Positions 38,330-46,560 of a stretch of 64,000 nt of DNA are shown one piece after another. The stretch is from the NCBI RefSeq assembly GCF_030409235.1, contig NZ_JAUFPO010000002.1:62001-126000 (forward strand), written 5' to 3'. Within the stretch, counting starts at the first letter, position 1. Each line of letters opens with the position of its first letter. The notes beneath the pieces are model-generated. The model ran no database searches. It was not told where the DNA came from and saw only the letters and a program-made list of their open reading frames with translations. A program made the position numbers and the translations under genes. Origin of the DNA: Halomonas almeriensis. Its GTDB lineage: Bacteria; Pseudomonadota; Gammaproteobacteria; Pseudomonadales; Halomonadaceae.

Positions 38330-38641
38330 CGATGATGCGTGCCCTGCAGGCGATCAATGTTGTGCTTGAGTGTTTCGATCGTCTGTTGACGCTGGCCCGG
38401 ATGTACAACGACATCCGCCCACCAGCTCAACCGCACCATGCGCATCCTCACGGTGATGACCGCCATCTCCGTGCCGCTGAGTTTTCTGACCGGGCTGAAT
38501 GGCATGAACTTTGGGCACATGCCCGAGCTGGCCTGGCGCTATGGCTATTTCATGCTTTTGGGAATGATGCTGGCGCTGGTGGCCGGCATGCTGTACATGT
38601 TCCGACCCAAGCGCTGGTTAGAGGCGAGCCCGGCATTCTGA
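38330..38641 (+). pseudogene. 3' remnant of a CorA-family Mg2+/Co2+ transporter gene
   Basis: The frame from 38438 encodes MRILTVMTAISVPLSFLTG, then the CorA signature LNGMNFGHMPEL and a final membrane helix ending FRPKRWLEASPAF. In-frame codons just upstream read AHQLNRT, also CorA-like. Further upstream the similarity seems to move to another frame (CFDRLLTLARMYNDI, from 38332), so a frameshift lies near 38410-38425. The cytoplasmic N-terminal domain, more than 200 residues, is missing; chrA starts only 90 bases further left. A protein from this frame would be non-functional. The C-terminal stop lies 7 bp from the convergent end of the aquaporin remnant. Confidence 0.7.
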
Positions 38642-38648
38642 TGGGCCC

Positions 38649-39070
38649 TTAGACGATGCTGCCCGGGTCCTTCTTGGAGTCACGCGCGGCGTCCCGGCTT
38701 TCCTCTTCCTGCCAGGCGCCACTGACCATGCGGTAGGCCACGGCACCCAAGAGTGCGCCGCCGAGGGGAGCGGTCCAGAACAGCCACAGCTGATCCATTG
38801 CCCAGTCGCCGACGAACATCGCCACACTGGTGCTGCGCGCCGGATTGATCGAGCCGTTGGTGATCGGCACGCTGATCAGATAAATCATCGTCAGGCACAA
38901 GCCGGCGGCCAGCGGGGCCGCCCAGGCCGGAGCCTGCTTGTCGGTGTCGCCCAGCATGACGAACACATAGACCAGGGTCAGAATCGTCTCGATCAACAGC
39001 GCGGAGACGACATCATAGCCGCCCGGTGAATACTCGCCATACCCGTTGGCGCCAAAGCCCTGGCCAAAAC
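38649..39070 (-). pseudogene. 3' half of an aquaporin Z-type gene, 5' part missing
   Basis: The minus-strand frame encodes the second half of an AqpZ-like water channel: [20 protein letters not shown], helices four to six, and the second pore motif NPARS in [20 protein letters not shown]. The first half with the first NPA motif is absent: at about 39070 the reading frame passes directly into the 3' end of the intact arfB gene, which is on the same strand in another frame. Without helices 1-3 no channel could form. It ends 7 bp from the corA remnant, also lacking its 5' part. Confidence 0.8.
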
Positions 39071-39484
39071 CTAGAGCTTCACCTTGCCTCGCAGCGCCTT
39101 GGTCTTGCCCTTGTTGACCTTCTTGTCGACTCGGCGGCGCTGCGAGCCCTTGGTCGGTTTGGTCGGCTTGCGGGTCTTGCGCTGCTTGACGGCGTCCTGA
39201 ATCAGCTGTCTCAACCGCTCCAGGGCATCCTGCCTGTTGAGTTCCAGGGTGCGGTGTTTCTGTGCCTTGATGACCACCACACCTTCCTTGCTGATGCGCT
39301 GGTCGGACAGCGCCATCAAGCGTTCCTTGTAGAAGGGCGGGAGCGATGAGCCGGGAATGTCGAATCTCATATGAACGGCCGACGCCACCTTGTTGACGTT
39401 TTGCCCCCCGGCGCCCTGAGCTCGCACCTGGGTGATCTCGATATCCTGCTCGGTCAATTCCACGCTGTTGGATAAGCGAAGCAT
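39071..39484 (-). CDS. arfB: Alternative ribosome-rescue factor ArfB (peptidyl-tRNA hydrolase YaeJ)
   Basis: A 137-residue rescue factor that releases nascent chains from ribosomes stalled without a stop codon. The catalytic GGQ is at residues 26-28 in [12 protein letters not shown], and the C-terminal basic tail (about 100-137, rich in Lys and Arg) would enter the empty mRNA channel. Length matches the family. The ATG at 39484 follows AGGAGG. The gene is intact although the aquaporin remnant begins exactly at its stop codon. Confidence 0.95.
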   Translation of the reverse strand: MLRLSNSVELTEQDIEITQVRAQGAGGQNVNKVASAVHMRFDIPGSSLPPFYKERLMALSDQRISKEGVVVIKAQKHRTLELNRQDALERLRQLIQDAVKQRKTRKPTKPTKGSQRRRVDKKVNKGKTKALRGKVKL

Positions 39485-39504
39485 GGGCCTCCTGTTGTAT
39501 AGGG

Positions 39505-40302
39505 TTAACTCGGCACGACGTCGCGGCCGCTGGCCTGCTGAACTGCCGCCATGCGCTCCACCGGAACATCGCTCAAGGCATTGAAGCAGGGGGAGCCATA
39601 ATAGAAGCCCTGCTGCAAGCGAATGCCGGCAGCCAGCAGCCAGCTCGCTTCCGCCTGTAGTTCCACTCCCTCGGCGACCACTTCGACATCGAGCTCCCGG
39701 GCCATGCCCAGGATGGCCGCCAGCACGGTCTGGCGCCGCGGGTCACGATGACAGGCCGTGACCATCAGGCGGTCCAGCTTGAGGCTGTCGGGCGTCAGCT
39801 CGACCAGGAGATCCAGATTGGCATAACCGCTGCCGAAATCATCCAGGGCGATGCAAAAGCCGTGTTCTCGATAGGTAGCGATGATATTGCGCAGGTGCTC
39901 GCGGTCGCGCACCGCCTCCGACTCGACGATCTCGAAGGTCAGCCTGTCAGCGGGCCATCCCAGGCGGCGGGATATTTCCAGGGTGGCTTCCAGGCAGGCC
40001 TCGGGCTCATAGACGGCATTGGGCAGAAAGTTGATCGACAGAGACGCCGTCATGCCCAGGTGGCTGGCCTGGTCGATCGCCTTGACGCGGCAGGCCTGGT
40101 CGAAACGGTAGAGGTCGAGGGGACTGACCCGATCGAGGATATCCCGTGCGGTGGCCCCGCTCGGGCCGCGCACTAGTGCCTCATAGGCGTGGATGCGTCC
40201 CGCCGCGACATCGACGATCGGCTGAAAGGCCATGTTGAAATCGAACGGCAGCTGGCCCTCGCAGCGTCGGCAGCCGGCTTTGGTACGTGCGCAATGTTTC
40301 AT
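39505..40302 (-). CDS. EAL-domain c-di-GMP phosphodiesterase
   Basis: A 265-residue single-domain EAL protein. Residues needed for hydrolysis of c-di-GMP are present: Glu41 in YEALVRG, Asn91 in INFLPN, Glu124 in FEIVESE, Asp154-Asp155 in ALDDFGSGY, Lys175 in KLDR and Glu211 in VAEGVE. It is therefore likely active. The N-terminus has three Cys ([11 protein letters not shown]) that could bind metal or sense redox state; no membrane or receiver domain is attached. The ATG at 40302 directly precedes this segment; an upstream ATG at 40374 would overlap the DUF3820 gene. Confidence 0.92.
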   Translation of the reverse strand: MKHCARTKAGCRRCEGQLPFDFNMAFQPIVDVAAGRIHAYEALVRGPSGATARDILDRVSPLDLYRFDQACRVKAIDQASHLGMTASLSINFLPNAVYEPEACLEATLEISRRLGWPADRLTFEIVESEAVRDREHLRNIIATYREHGFCIALDDFGSGYANLDLLVELTPDSLKLDRLMVTACHRDPRRQTVLAAILGMARELDVEVVAEGVELQAEASWLLAAGIRLQQGFYYGSPCFNALSDVPVERMAAVQQASGRDVVPS

Positions 40303-40366
40303 CGGCGCCCTGGTGCCTCGGTGAGGATTCCCACATGCGCATCGTCTGCCGAGTCGCGCTTCGACG

Positions 40367-40591
40367 TCAGTCACGTCCCTGTGAGCCGCGTAACGGATCC
40401 AGCAGGCTACTCAACCCATTATGGTCGATTTCCTGCATCAGTTGCAGCAGCCGGCCGATTTCGCCGTCGGGGAAGCCTTCCCGGGCGAACCAGTTCAGGT
40501 AGGGGCCGGGCAGATCGGCGATCAGCGTGCCGGCGTGCTTGCCGAACGGCATGCGCCGGGTCAACAGTCGTTCCAGATCCTCGGGGTTCAC
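40367..40591 (-). CDS. DUF3820 family small protein
   Basis: A 74-residue protein with the DUF3820 pattern RRMPFGKHAGTLIADLPGPY followed by LNWFAREGFPDGEIGRLLQL. The family is widespread in proteobacteria and sometimes found next to or fused with exonucleases, but its function is not known. Start is GTG at 40591 with CAGGAG 7 bases upstream. It precedes the EAL gene on the same strand by 64 bases. Confidence 0.88.
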   Translation of the reverse strand: MNPEDLERLLTRRMPFGKHAGTLIADLPGPYLNWFAREGFPDGEIGRLLQLMQEIDHNGLSSLLDPLRGSQGRD

Positions 40592-40728
40592 GAACAGGCT
40601 CCTGGCAGAATGATCCTGATATCTTGCGAGAAGACGGCGGTCGAGTCACGTCGCGTCATGATCCGCGACCTTGAATAGTGGCCCGGTGGCCCGCACTGAC
40701 GGAAGAGCATTTCATCCAAGGAGGCGGC

Positions 40729-40830
40729 ATGACGACATTGGTAATCGGTGCCAACGGGCAGTTTGGCCGCCAGTTCTGCGCGCTGGGCCATCGTGACGGA
40801 GTCTCGTATGTCATTGCCGGAAGCGCGTGA
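40729..40830 (+). pseudogene. 5' fragment of a Rossmann-fold (SDR/NmrA-like) gene
   Basis: ATG at 40729 follows an excellent AAGGAGG site and opens a 33-codon frame, MTTLVIGANGQFGRQFCALG and on. The TLVIGANGQFGRQ stretch is the start of an NAD(P)-binding Rossmann domain of epimerase/NmrA-like proteins, which are normally over 200 residues. The frame stops at 40830 and the next gene starts inside it at 40808. It is either a decayed gene reduced to its start or an unusual coupled leader. Confidence 0.45.
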
Positions 40831-41158
40831 CCTGGCCGGCCGGGTTCGTCAGGTGCTGGAGAACGCCCCCGAAGCGGCATTGCCGCTGACCTATCGTCAG
40901 TTGGCCGAGGCGCTGGGGCTGACGCCGCCGCGGACCATCCAGCGGGTCACCACGGCCCTCGAGCAATTGATGGCGGAGGATGTCGCAGCCGGGCGCCCCA
41001 TGCTGGCGGCCCTGGTGGTCAGTCAGCGCGGTGAAGGGCTGCCGGCCGAGGGGTTCTTTGAACGGGCGGCCGAGCTGGGGCGTCTGCCCGCCGACCCGGC
41101 GCTCCAGGCCGAAGCCTATCGCGCCGAATACCAGCGAGCCCTGGCGGCTCGCGCCTGA
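40808..41158 (+). CDS. Small conserved protein with predicted helix-turn-helix
   Basis: A 116-residue soluble protein. Residues about 25-55 (LPLTYRQLAEALGLTPPRTI, then QRVTTALEQLM) look like a winged helix-turn-helix, and the middle has a conserved-looking RPMLAALVVSQRGEGLPAEGFF. I recall similar uncharacterised proteins in Halomonas and Pseudomonas but no named family. The ATG at 40808 has GGAG 7 bases upstream, inside the Rossmann-fold fragment. DNA binding is inferred only from the helix pattern. Confidence 0.7.
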   Translation: MSLPEARDLAGRVRQVLENAPEAALPLTYRQLAEALGLTPPRTIQRVTTALEQLMAEDVAAGRPMLAALVVSQRGEGLPAEGFFERAAELGRLPADPALQAEAYRAEYQRALAARA

Positions 41159-41167
41159 ATGCCCGCC

Positions 41168-41950
41168 TCATTGGGTGCCGACGAGCAGCCCCACTATGCT
41201 CACCACGATCAGCACCCCGCCGAGTACCCGGAAGAAGCGTTCGCCGCCCGCGTCGAGCATCAGGCGGTGGGCGCGCTCGCCCATCAGGTGACCGAGCAGG
41301 GCACAGGGCAGTAGCCACAGCTGATGAATCAACTGCAGGTCGACCCCGGCGATGAGGAAGGAAACCATCTTGATCGCCACCAGGATGAACCACAGCACGA
41401 ACAGCGTATCGCGCAGTTGATGCCGGGCCACATGACTGGCAAAGACCGCGACGATCAGCGGTGCCCCGATCAGCGAGGTGCCGCTGACATAGCCACCCAG
41501 GCCCAGCAAGGTGCCGTCGACGAGCTTGCCGCGGCTACGAAACGGCTTGTTGAGGAGATAGCTGGTGCCGTAGACGAGCACGATGGCAAATATGATGATT
41601 GTCATCACCTCGCCCGGCAGCGTCAGCAGGCCTACCACGCCGACGAGCTTGGGGACGATCATGACCTTCAGCGCCCGGAACAGATAGCGCCAGTCGATAT
41701 TGCCATCCGTGCCTGCTTCAGCGTTGCCGGCAGCCCTTGCCTGACGATGGCCACGCCAGGCGATCCAGCTTGAAAAGATCAGCAGCTGAATGGCGATGAT
41801 CGGTAGAAAGACCACCGGCTCATCAAGCACCAGCAGCAGGAAGGGCAGCGACAGCACGGCACCACCGAACCCCAGGCTGGTACGGACGAAACCGCTCCAG
41901 ATGAATATCAGGCCGATCAGGGCATACTGGTACCACAGCAGGTCGGCCAT
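41168..41950 (-). CDS. TauE/SafE (TSUP) family membrane transporter
   Basis: A 260-residue membrane protein with about eight helices. GFVRTSLGFGGAVLSLPFLL near the N-terminus and the repeated GLGGYVSGTSLIGAPLIVAVF are the two TSUP half-motifs. Characterised members move sulfite, sulfoacetate or other small organosulfur anions outwards; this substrate is unknown. The ATG at 41950 lies three bases after the stop of the ybaK-like gene, so they form an operon. Confidence 0.88.
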   Translation of the reverse strand: MADLLWYQYALIGLIFIWSGFVRTSLGFGGAVLSLPFLLLVLDEPVVFLPIIAIQLLIFSSWIAWRGHRQARAAGNAEAGTDGNIDWRYLFRALKVMIVPKLVGVVGLLTLPGEVMTIIIFAIVLVYGTSYLLNKPFRSRGKLVDGTLLGLGGYVSGTSLIGAPLIVAVFASHVARHQLRDTLFVLWFILVAIKMVSFLIAGVDLQLIHQLWLLPCALLGHLMGERAHRLMLDAGGERFFRVLGGVLIVVSIVGLLVGTQ

Positions 41951-41953
41951 GCG

Positions 41954-42427
41954 TCAGTCGCTTGCCGGGGGCTGGCAGACATCCACCCATTCGGCATCGA
42001 CCAGTGTGGCCAGTCGCTCAGGTGCCAGGCGCACGGCACTGTTAACTGTCCCGGCGGCCGGCAGCACCTCGTCGTGGGCCTTGAGCGACGCATCGCAGTA
42101 GACGGGCACGGCGCTGGTCAGCCCGAAGGGACAGACGCCGCCGACCGGATGCCCGGTCAGGGCCAGCACCGCCTCGGCATCGAGCATTTGCGCCTTGCCC
42201 TGGAAGGTCTCGCGCAGACGGCGGTTATCCAGGCGGGTATCCCCGGCGGCGACGATCAGAACGGGGCGTTCACCGATGCGGAATGCCAGGGTCTTGGCAA
42301 CCTGCCCCGGCGCCACGCCGTGTGCCTCGGCGGCCTCGGCCACCGTGGCGGTGCTGGTATCGAGTTGCAGGATCTCGATGTCGGGGGCGTTGTCGGCGAG
42401 GAAAAGACGCACATTGTCGAGGCTCAT
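41954..42427 (-). CDS. YbaK/ProX-family aminoacyl-tRNA deacylase-like protein
   Basis: A 157-residue YbaK/EbsC-domain protein. The conserved Lys of the deacylase pocket is in GQVAKTLAF, and GHPVGGVCPFGL and AGTVNSAVRLAPERL are family signatures. Relatives hydrolyse mischarged tRNAs (for example Cys- or Ala-tRNA-Pro), so a translation quality-control role in trans is likely. The ATG at 42427 has AAGGAG upstream. It is upstream of and coupled to the TSUP gene. Confidence 0.9.
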   Translation of the reverse strand: MSLDNVRLFLADNAPDIEILQLDTSTATVAEAAEAHGVAPGQVAKTLAFRIGERPVLIVAAGDTRLDNRRLRETFQGKAQMLDAEAVLALTGHPVGGVCPFGLTSAVPVYCDASLKAHDEVLPAAGTVNSAVRLAPERLATLVDAEWVDVCQPPASD

Positions 42428-42510
42428 GGCCGGCTCCTTGAATCATCCCTGCCCGGGTGAGTGGTTAACAGGCTCACGATGATAGCGAATCCGGTCCCGA
42501 CATGCAGGCT

Positions 42511-43287
42511 TCAGCCTTCGCCAGCGAGGCGCTGCTGCAGTGCTTCCAGGAAGCGCTGGATGCGCGACGCATTGGTGCCCAGGTCGCTGCGGCCGATTCG
42601 CGAGGCGGAGCGCATGTCGACGCGCACGCCCTCCGGGGTCTCGCGGAGGCGCACCACGATGTCATCCGCAAAGCCGAACCAGCGGGTGGTGGCGGTGGCC
42701 TCCAGGCGGGTCGCCGAGACCCGGGCCACCTCCCAGCCCTGCTCGGCGACAGTGGCCTCCACGGCGCCCATGACCTCGCTGAGCGGGGCATCGAGTATCA
42801 CGGGGCCCAGCGCCGGGTAGCCGGCCCGTTGCTGGTCGGCGGTAGCGTCGCCCGGATAGGCCAGCGCATTGGGTGCTTCGCGCCGCGCCTCGGCCAGGGC
42901 CTGGAAAGCCGGCGGCGCGGTCATGTCGGTGGTGATGTCGTGGATCGGTGGCACGCTGCGGGCCAGTTGCATCTTGTGGGCGGGCAGGGCGACAGCCGCG
43001 GCCACTGTCAGGATGACCAACATGCCCACCAGTGCCGGTCGCCAGCGGCGACACAACCCAGCCACCATGAAGGTCAGCAGCCCCAGCACTCCCGCGCCCA
43101 CGGCCAGATGAGCGCCCTTGCGCAGCAGGTTGAACGAGTCGGCGAGCGACAGCCATTCCAGGCGGTAGGCCGGCCCCGCCATGGCCATCATGATCAGCGC
43201 CACCACCAGCAGCAACACACCCAGCCAGGCAAACATCACCGGCCAGCGGCCACCCCGCGGGCGAGGCTTGAAACTCAGGGACGACAT
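42511..43287 (-). CDS. DUF1499 family membrane protein
   Basis: A 258-residue protein with three N-terminal membrane segments (about 18-40, 58-78, 83-103) followed by a soluble DUF1499 domain (about 120-255): PPIHDITTDMTAPPAFQAL, then YPALGPVILDAPLSEVMGAV and FGFADDIVVRLRETPEGVRVD. The family is common but has no known function. The ATG at 43287 has GGAG 8 bases upstream; the GTG two codons earlier is less likely. Transcribed alone, toward the ybaK-like gene. Confidence 0.88.
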   Translation of the reverse strand: MSSLSFKPRPRGGRWPVMFAWLGVLLLVVALIMMAMAGPAYRLEWLSLADSFNLLRKGAHLAVGAGVLGLLTFMVAGLCRRWRPALVGMLVILTVAAAVALPAHKMQLARSVPPIHDITTDMTAPPAFQALAEARREAPNALAYPGDATADQQRAGYPALGPVILDAPLSEVMGAVEATVAEQGWEVARVSATRLEATATTRWFGFADDIVVRLRETPEGVRVDMRSASRIGRSDLGTNASRIQRFLEALQQRLAGEG

Positions 43288-43488
43288 AGCCACTTCTCCT
43301 GCTCGACATCACAAGCCCCAGCATAGGCCCCCGACCCCCGGTTTGCCGACCCTGGCCGTTCACCGCGATGCATGTCCTGATACGCGAGCCGGGGAAGCCG
43401 GTTTCCACCGGTCGGGAGCGGGGAGTAAGCTATTACGGCGCGCAACGGAAACGCGTCGCTCTTCCATGCCACGCTACAGGGATTTTTC

Positions 43489-44099
43489 ATGTTTGATCTG
43501 ATCGGTGATATTCACGGTTACGCCGCCGAGCTCGAGGCCTTGCTCGACAAGCTGGGCTACGAGAAACGGGGCGGTATCTGGCAGCACCCCGAGCGGCGCG
43601 TCATCTTTCTCGGTGACTTTGTCGATCGCGGCCCGCAGCAATTCGAGACCGTGAATATCGCCCGTGCCATGGTCGAGGCGGGCCACGCTCTGGCGGTGCT
43701 GGGTAATCACGAATTCAATGCCGTGGCCTGGGCGACACCGGACCCGCAGCATCCCAGCGAATATCTGCGCCCGCATACCGCCAAGAACCGCCAGCAGCAC
43801 CAGGCATTTCTCCACCAGGTCGGCGAGGACAGCCCGCAGCATCGTGACATGATCGAGTGGTTCAAGACCCTTCCGGTCTATCTGGAACTCGACGACCTGC
43901 GTGTGGTGCATGCCTGCTAGAATCCGGCCAGCCGATCTTCATCGGCCGCTACTGGCTAACCGGTGATCCAGCGCCGCTCAGCGAGCAGGTCATCTGCCTG
44001 GATTACAGCGTGGCCGGCAGTGGTGGCGGCAAGCTTTGCGCCTACCGTTTCGCTGCGGGCGAGCCGCTTACCGTCGACCGTTTTGTCTGGGTCACGTAA
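43489..44099 (+). pseudogene. Metallophosphatase gene broken by a stop codon and an internal deletion
   Basis: The first 143 codons encode a calcineurin-like phosphoesterase of the PrpE/diadenosine-tetraphosphatase type: DLIGDIHGYAAELEALLDKL, VIFLGDFVDRGPQ and VLGNHEFNAVAWATPDPQ, with metal ligands intact. At 43918 TAG replaces the Trp codon expected in VVHACWNP, and about 8 bases later the sequence jumps in another frame to the family's C-terminal end (QPIFIGRYWLTGDPAPLSEQ, then FVWVT, stop 44099). Roughly the middle 100 or more residues of a protein usually about 300 long are gone. The 5' start at 43489 is the normal family start. The product is unlikely to work, although the metal-binding half could still be made. 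Confidence 0.82.
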
Positions 44100-44134
44100 T
44101 GTCGGGGCACCATCAGGCAACGCGAGGCAACGGC

Positions 44135-44671
44135 ATGCAGATAGTGGATTACCGGCAGTGTGCGGCCAGTGAACTGGAAGACCTGTGTTACTCGGTCTTC
44201 GCCGAATCGGAAAACGCCGCGGAAGGGCGCATGGTCAGCAAGCTGGTGCGTCAGTTGACCGGCGATACTCCCGAGCAGGACGTGCAGGGCTGGGTCGCGG
44301 TGGATGACGCCGGCCCTGTGGGGCTGGTGTTCTTCAGTCGTCTGCGTATCGGCGAGCGCCCGGATATCGTACTGCTCTCGCCGCTGGCGGTGCGCTCCAC
44401 CGCCCAGAAAACCGGCATCGGCCGTGCTCTCGTCGATCACGCACGCGAGCAGCTCAAGGCCGAGGGCATTGCGATCATCACCACCTATGGTGATCCGGCC
44501 TATTACCAACGCCTGGGCTTTCAGCCCTTGCCGCAAAGCGTGCTCCCGGCTCCCCATGAGCTCTCCTTTCCGGAAGGCTGGATGGGGCTCTCGCTCAGTG
44601 AAGAAGATGTGCCCGAGGTGGCGGGGGACTGTGTCTGTGTGAAAGCCTTCGATGACCCGCTATATTGGTGA
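44135..44671 (+). CDS. GNAT-family N-acetyltransferase (YhbS-like)
   Basis: A 178-residue GNAT protein. The acetyl-CoA-binding region is LSPLAVRSTAQKTGIGRALVDHA with the Q/RxxGxG/A loop QKTGIG, and YYQRLGFQPLP follows as in YhbS-like members. Substrate is unknown. The ATG at 44135 has GAGG upstream; the longer frame overlaps the broken phosphatase gene. It is convergent with ompW. Confidence 0.88.
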   Translation: MQIVDYRQCAASELEDLCYSVFAESENAAEGRMVSKLVRQLTGDTPEQDVQGWVAVDDAGPVGLVFFSRLRIGERPDIVLLSPLAVRSTAQKTGIGRALVDHAREQLKAEGIAIITTYGDPAYYQRLGFQPLPQSVLPAPHELSFPEGWMGLSLSEEDVPEVAGDCVCVKAFDDPLYW

Positions 44672-44701
44672 ATACCACGGTATCGGCACCCGCCAGACAG
44701 A

Positions 44702-44729
44702 GAAAAACCGGGCTCTGGTAGGCCCGGTT
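44702..44729 (-). terminator. Intrinsic terminator of ompW
   Basis: AACCGGGC (44706-44713) and GCCCGGTT (44722-44729) form an 8-bp stem with an 8-base loop. Read on the minus strand the stem is followed by TTTTTCT, so it is a classic intrinsic terminator for the ompW transcript. Confidence 0.78.
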
Positions 44730-44766
44730 CTGGAATCGGCGCGCCCCTTGGGGCAGGCCATGAGGA

Positions 44767-45402
44767 TCAGAATCGATAGCTGATGCCGCCCATGACAACC
44801 AGCGGATCAATGTTGACCTTGGTGTCGTAACTGTTGCCGCCAATGGTGGCGGTGGCATCACTATCAATGTCCAGGTACCAGGCGGCGGCATTCAGGGCCC
44901 AGTGGTCATCGATCAGCAGGTCGACCCCGAGCTGGGCAGCCAGCCCCCAGGAATCGTCGAGTTCCAGGCGGCCACCGGCCACTGCCTCGTCGGAAAAGGT
45001 GGTGTAATTGACCCCCAGGCCCGCATAGGGCTGGACCGGTGAGTCGCTGCCGCCCATCGGGTAGTACTGCAGGGTCAGCGTGGGTGGCAGGTGCTTGGTG
45101 GAGGCCACCTCGGCGCCATCCAGGGCGATATCATGCTCGAAGGGAGCCGCGGCCAGTAGCTCGACCCCGAGCTGATCCATGAAACGATAGCCCAGGGTAA
45201 AGGCCACGCCACGCTCGGCGTCGACATCCACTTCGCTGACGCCAATGGCATTGAAATTGCCGTTGTCATCCTTCGGGTCGACCTTGGCCACGCCGATACG
45301 CGTGTAGATGTCACCCTTTCCATAGGATGCCATGGCTGAAGACGACACCAAGCCAGCGGCAATGGTCAGCAAAACAGCGGAGGCTGCGGTTACTTTTTTC
45401 AT
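44767..45402 (-). CDS. OmpW-family outer-membrane protein
   Basis: A 211-residue beta-barrel protein. Residues 1-25 are a signal peptide ending SSAMA. The mature sequence shows OmpW features: GDIYTRIGVAKVDPKDDNG, LGYRFMDQLGVELLAAAPFEHDI, LPPTLTLQYYPMGG, PYAGLGVNYTTFSDE, and a C-terminal aromatic SYRF for barrel insertion. OmpW forms an eight-stranded barrel with a hydrophobic channel for small molecules. The ATG at 45402 has AAGGGAG upstream. Its transcript ends at a good terminator before the GNAT gene. Confidence 0.93.
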   Translation of the reverse strand: MKKVTAASAVLLTIAAGLVSSSAMASYGKGDIYTRIGVAKVDPKDDNGNFNAIGVSEVDVDAERGVAFTLGYRFMDQLGVELLAAAPFEHDIALDGAEVASTKHLPPTLTLQYYPMGGSDSPVQPYAGLGVNYTTFSDEAVAGGRLELDDSWGLAAQLGVDLLIDDHWALNAAAWYLDIDSDATATIGGNSYDTKVNIDPLVVMGGISYRF

Positions 45403-45737
45403 CAATCTTGCTCCCTTGAATGATCCGATGGCGGCGCATCTTGCGAAAGCTTGAGACGTCGCCAAACCCGACATTCAATAGTGTATGCCTCACCCAGGAG
45501 GCTGTCCTGAGACAGGTTGTCGCAGTGCAGCAATGAACGAAAAAGCGAATGATTTCGCCGCTTTCATGGCCTTTGCAGGCTCACGGCACATCAGGCCGTG
45601 CTGTAGCGTCATGTCCGATCGAGTGGTAACGCTGACTGGCCGTGGCAGGGCGCGGAAGGTCCCGCATGGAAAAACATAAGCGGGTTAAGTATCTTGGCGT
45701 AACAGACTCCACCGGATCACCACGACAGCGAGGTTGC
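45403..45737. other. Divergent intergenic region ompW / nitroreductase
   Basis: 335 bases without a convincing gene. A 64-codon frame at 45485-45679 lacks a ribosome site and family features. A short hairpin CACGGC...GCCGTG near 45580-45600 and the promoters of both flanking genes are probably here, but no specific site could be assigned. Confidence 0.5.
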
Positions 45738-46475
45738 ATGAACCCCACCATCGAATTGCTCAAGTCCCACCGTTCGGTGCGCAAGTTCACCGAGCAGAAG
45801 ATCCCCCACGAGACGCTGCTCGAGCTGATTCGTGCCGGCCAGAGCGCGGCCACCTCCAGCCACGTCCAGGCCTACAGCGTCATCCACGTAACGAACCCGG
45901 CCAACCGCGAGCAGATCGCCGAGCTGGCGGGCGGCCAGCCCTACATCGCCCGCTGCTCCGACTTTCTGGTCTTCTGTGCCGACATGAAGCGGCCCACCGA
46001 GGCCGCCGAGCGCACCGGCGCCGAGGTGACCCGCGGCATGACCGAGCAGTTCCTGGTGGCCAGCGTCGATACCGCGCTGATGGCCCAGAATGTCGTCGTC
46101 GCCGCGGAGTCTGAGGGCCTGGGCATTTGCTACATCGGCGGGATACGCAACAATCCCCAGGCCATCAGCGAGATGCTGGAATTACCCGACCACGTCTTTC
46201 CAGTCTTCGGCCTGTGTCTGGGCTATCCGGATCCGGAGAAGCTGCCCGAGGTCAAGCCGCGCCTGCCGGTCGAGGCCGTCTTCAAGGAAGATACCTACAC
46301 CGAAGACGCGCCGCATGTTGCCACCTTCGACAGCAACATGAAGCTCTACTATCAGGCGCGCAGCAACGCCAACAAGGACACCGACTGGTCCCACAACCTG
46401 ACGCCGCTGTTCAGCACCAAGGTTCGTCCACACATGCGCGACTTCCTGCTCAAGCGCGGCTTCGACATGAAATAA
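45738..46475 (+). CDS. Oxygen-insensitive NADPH nitroreductase (NfsA type)
   Basis: A 245-residue FMN flavoprotein of the NfsA/Frp group, which reduces nitroaromatics and quinones by two-electron steps with NADPH. The FMN-binding HRSVRKFTEQKIPHETLLEL at the N-terminus, AGQSAATSSHVQAYSVIHV, the GICYIGGIRNNP loop and PVFGLCLGYPDPEKLPEVKP are characteristic. The ATG at 45738 with GAGG 5 bases upstream is the family start; the frame upstream is not supported. Confidence 0.93.
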   Translation: MNPTIELLKSHRSVRKFTEQKIPHETLLELIRAGQSAATSSHVQAYSVIHVTNPANREQIAELAGGQPYIARCSDFLVFCADMKRPTEAAERTGAEVTRGMTEQFLVASVDTALMAQNVVVAAESEGLGICYIGGIRNNPQAISEMLELPDHVFPVFGLCLGYPDPEKLPEVKPRLPVEAVFKEDTYTEDAPHVATFDSNMKLYYQARSNANKDTDWSHNLTPLFSTKVRPHMRDFLLKRGFDMK

Positions 46476-46560
46476 GCCGGCTCCGCGGGCATGGCATACT
46501 GTCTAGAGCACAGTGTGGCGAACGCTGAACGGGCGCCCAGGATATTAAAGAGTGGTGAAC

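Noticed and set aside
45485-45679. 64-codon frame between ompW and the nitroreductase
   Set aside because: No ribosome site and no recognisable sequence; likely promoter region.
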